A stretch of DNA of 13,087 nt from an uncultured Clostridia bacterium. GTDB lineage: Bacteria > Bacillota > Clostridia > Lachnospirales > Anaerotignaceae. Below the pieces are notes generated by a model. The model saw nothing but the letters and a program-made list of their open reading frames with translations, ran no database searches and was not told the origin of the DNA. Location: positions 1-13,087 of the forward strand of contig CAMQRG010000041.1 of NCBI GenBank assembly GCA_947036475.1, in the 5' to 3' direction. Position numbers and translations under genes: made by a program. Shown here piece by piece: positions 12,124 to 13,087 of the stretch (positions are counted from its first letter, which is position 1; each line of letters opens with the position of its first letter).

Positions 12124-12513
12124 TTATCTCTCATTGAGAATGATGGAAATATGGCAGGATCTCTTGAGGATCCGATATGCTCTGCCCTGTGCCCTAGGCT
12201 GAATCCTTTTCATTGTCGGGCCCTGGTCTGCGCTTACCTCTTCCACATACAGTTTATCTACGTCCATACCCAGGTTGTTTTCAGCGTTTGCCATCGCAGA
12301 TTTCAGAACCTTGCCGATGATTGCCGCCGCATATCTGGGAGAATAATTCAGCAGTGCTGCCGCCGTAGCAACGTCCTTGCCCTTGATCTGATCCAGAACG
12401 ATCTTCGCCTTTGTCGCAGGGATGCCCACATATTTCGCGGTCGCATGGGGTCTTTTTTCCTGTGTTGCAATATTTCTTTCCTTCTTAATTTGGCTTCTAT
12501 GTCCTTTTGCCAT
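12124..12513 (-). CDS. rplV: 50S ribosomal protein L22
   Basis: L22 (129 residues) binds domain I of 23S rRNA early in assembly, and its long beta-hairpin lines the peptide exit tunnel. The hairpin region is visible at about residues 91-115, with GPTMKRIQPRAQGRAYRI, intact in the area where macrolide-resistance changes are known in the family. Compared with the 110-residue E. coli protein there is an extra basic N-terminus of about 18 residues (MAKGHRSQIKKERN). I believe this is normal for Clostridia. The start ATG has a clear AAAGGAGG upstream, so the extension is probably real. rpsC follows after 11 bases. Confidence 0.97.
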   Translation of the reverse strand: MAKGHRSQIKKERNIATQEKRPHATAKYVGIPATKAKIVLDQIKGKDVATAAALLNYSPRYAAAIIGKVLKSAMANAENNLGMDVDKLYVEEVSADQGPTMKRIQPRAQGRAYRILKRSCHISIILNER

Positions 12514-12542
12514 GAACGAAACCTCCTTTCATTACGGATAAA

Positions 12543-12827
12543 TTAGCGGACTCTCGATTTCTTTTCAGCGTCTTTGCCGTGGCCTCTGTAAGTTCTTGTC
12601 AGTGCGAACTCGCCCAGCTTGTGGCCTACCATGTCTTCAGTGATATATACAGGCACATGTTTTCTGCCGTCGTAAACTGCAATCGTATGACCGATCATAT
12701 CGGGGTAAATTGTGGAACGGCGGGACCATGTTTTGATTACGTTCTTTTCGCCCGCCGCGTTCATCGCGTCGATTTTCTTCAGCAGGTGGTCGTCAGCGAA
12801 CGGTCCCTTTTTGAGTGATCTGCTCAT
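12543..12827 (-). CDS. rpsS: 30S ribosomal protein S19
   Basis: S19 (94 residues) sits in the head of the small subunit next to S13 and contacts the A-site finger region. The N-terminus MSRSLKKGPFAD is the family signature, and the C-terminal half has the conserved HVPVYITEDMVGHKLGEFA run and the ending TRTYRGHGKDAEKKSRVR. The length matches the usual 91-95 residues. The ATG follows GGAGG at a normal distance. It lies between rplB and rplV as in nearly all bacteria. Nothing is unusual except the longer gap with a hairpin upstream. Confidence 0.98.
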   Translation of the reverse strand: MSRSLKKGPFADDHLLKKIDAMNAAGEKNVIKTWSRRSTIYPDMIGHTIAVYDGRKHVPVYITEDMVGHKLGEFALTRTYRGHGKDAEKKSRVR

Positions 12828-12853
12828 AGTTTAATCCTCCTTGTTCGTTTTCC

Positions 12854-12875
12854 GCGCTCAGGCTGCCCTAAGCGC
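12854..12875 (-). other. Hairpin between rplB and rpsS
   Basis: The 59-base rplB-rpsS gap contains a 22-base inverted repeat, 5'-GCGCTTAGG on the minus strand, loop GCAG, then CCTGAGCGC. It makes a 9-bp stem with one G-U pair. The bases that follow (GGAAAACGAAC) are not U-rich, so it is not a standard intrinsic terminator. The rpsS ribosome binding site lies clear of the stem. The function is unknown; RNA processing or pausing are guesses. Confidence 0.5.
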
Positions 12876-12886
12876 ATTCTGACTTC

Positions 12887-13087
12887 TTAGCCGTTTCTGC
12901 GGCGGATAATATACTTGTTGGATGCTTTGTGTTTGTTTCTGGTCTTGTAGCCCATTGCGGGTTTGCCCCAGGGTGTCATCGGGGAAGGACGGCCAATCGG
13001 TGCTCTGCCTTCGCCGCCGCCGTGAGGGTGGTCGTTCGGGTTCATTACGGAACCTCTTACTGTCGGACGGATACCCATGTGGCGTTT
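12887..13087 (-). CDS. rplB: 50S ribosomal protein L2, C-terminal part (partial at window edge)
   Basis: This is the C-terminal 66 residues of ribosomal protein L2, a primary 23S rRNA binding protein needed for subunit joining and for the peptidyl transferase centre. The frame is open to the window edge, so the gene starts outside; the ATG at 13078 is internal and preceded in frame by Lys-Arg-His. The diagnostic motif NPNDHPHGGGEGRAPIGR is followed by MTPWGKPAMGYKTR and the basic tail IIRRRNG before TAA. The family is about 275 residues long, so roughly three quarters is missing. It is followed by a 59-base gap with a hairpin and then rpsS, the standard S10 operon order. Confidence 0.97.
   Translation of the reverse strand, partial: KRHMGIRPTVRGSVMNPNDHPHGGGEGRAPIGRPSPMTPWGKPAMGYKTRNKHKASNKYIIRRRNG

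Noticed and set aside
1..13087. A hidden mobile element, CRISPR array, toxin-antitoxin pair or defence system
   Set aside because: All coding space is occupied by conserved housekeeping genes in standard order; no spaced repeats, integrase or transposase sequence were found.

Overview
The window is one continuous minus-strand block of the bacterial S10-spc-alpha ribosomal protein supercluster. Read in the direction of transcription (right to left) it holds the 3' end of rplB, then rpsS, rplV, rpsC, rplP, rpmC, rpsQ (end of S10); rplN, rplX, rplE, rpsZ, rpsH, rplF, rplR, rpsE, rpmD, rplO, secY (spc); adk, a small KOW-domain gene, infA, rpmJ; then rpsM, rpsK, rpsD, rpoA, rplQ (alpha). All 26 genes are on the minus strand and no credible plus-strand gene was found. 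Nothing looks like a mobile element, CRISPR array, tRNA or rRNA.

The organism is very probably a Clostridia member of the Bacillota, most like the Lachnospiraceae. The grounds are strong AAGGAGG-type ribosome binding sites, a zinc-type S14 of 61 residues, rpsD inside the alpha operon, the KOW gene before infA, and an enlarged L17 (180 residues) and N-terminally extended L22. This is inferred from remembered family traits; no search was run.

Spacing divides the window in two. In the S10-spc half (about 6430-12830) most genes are 2-35 bases apart, and several are directly coupled (rpsC/rplP 2 bases, rplP/rpmC 4-base overlap, rplO/secY stop and start touching). In the left half the gaps are larger: secY-adk 126, adk-KOW 244, rpmJ-rpsM 261, rpsD-rpoA 87, rpoA-rplQ 139. 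Each of these, plus the 59-base rplB-rpsS gap and the region after rplQ, contains a GC-rich inverted repeat with a short loop. None is followed by a U tract in the sense of transcription, so they do not look like ordinary intrinsic terminators. Processing sites, pause sites or ribosomal-protein binding sites are possible.

The genes supply both ribosomal subunits, translation initiation (infA), protein export (secY), adenylate metabolism (adk) and transcription (rpoA). Points that stand out are the structured rpsM leader, which is the natural place to look for S4 feedback on the alpha operon; the absence of map from the adk-KOW interval, where there is instead a gap with a TATAAT box; nine non-ATG start codons, four of them TTG; a 19-bp tandem duplication over the rpoA stop codon; and a 3-codon AUG minigene overlapping the GTG start of rpoA. 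I see no new multi-gene system here; the unexplained content is in the intergenic RNA.
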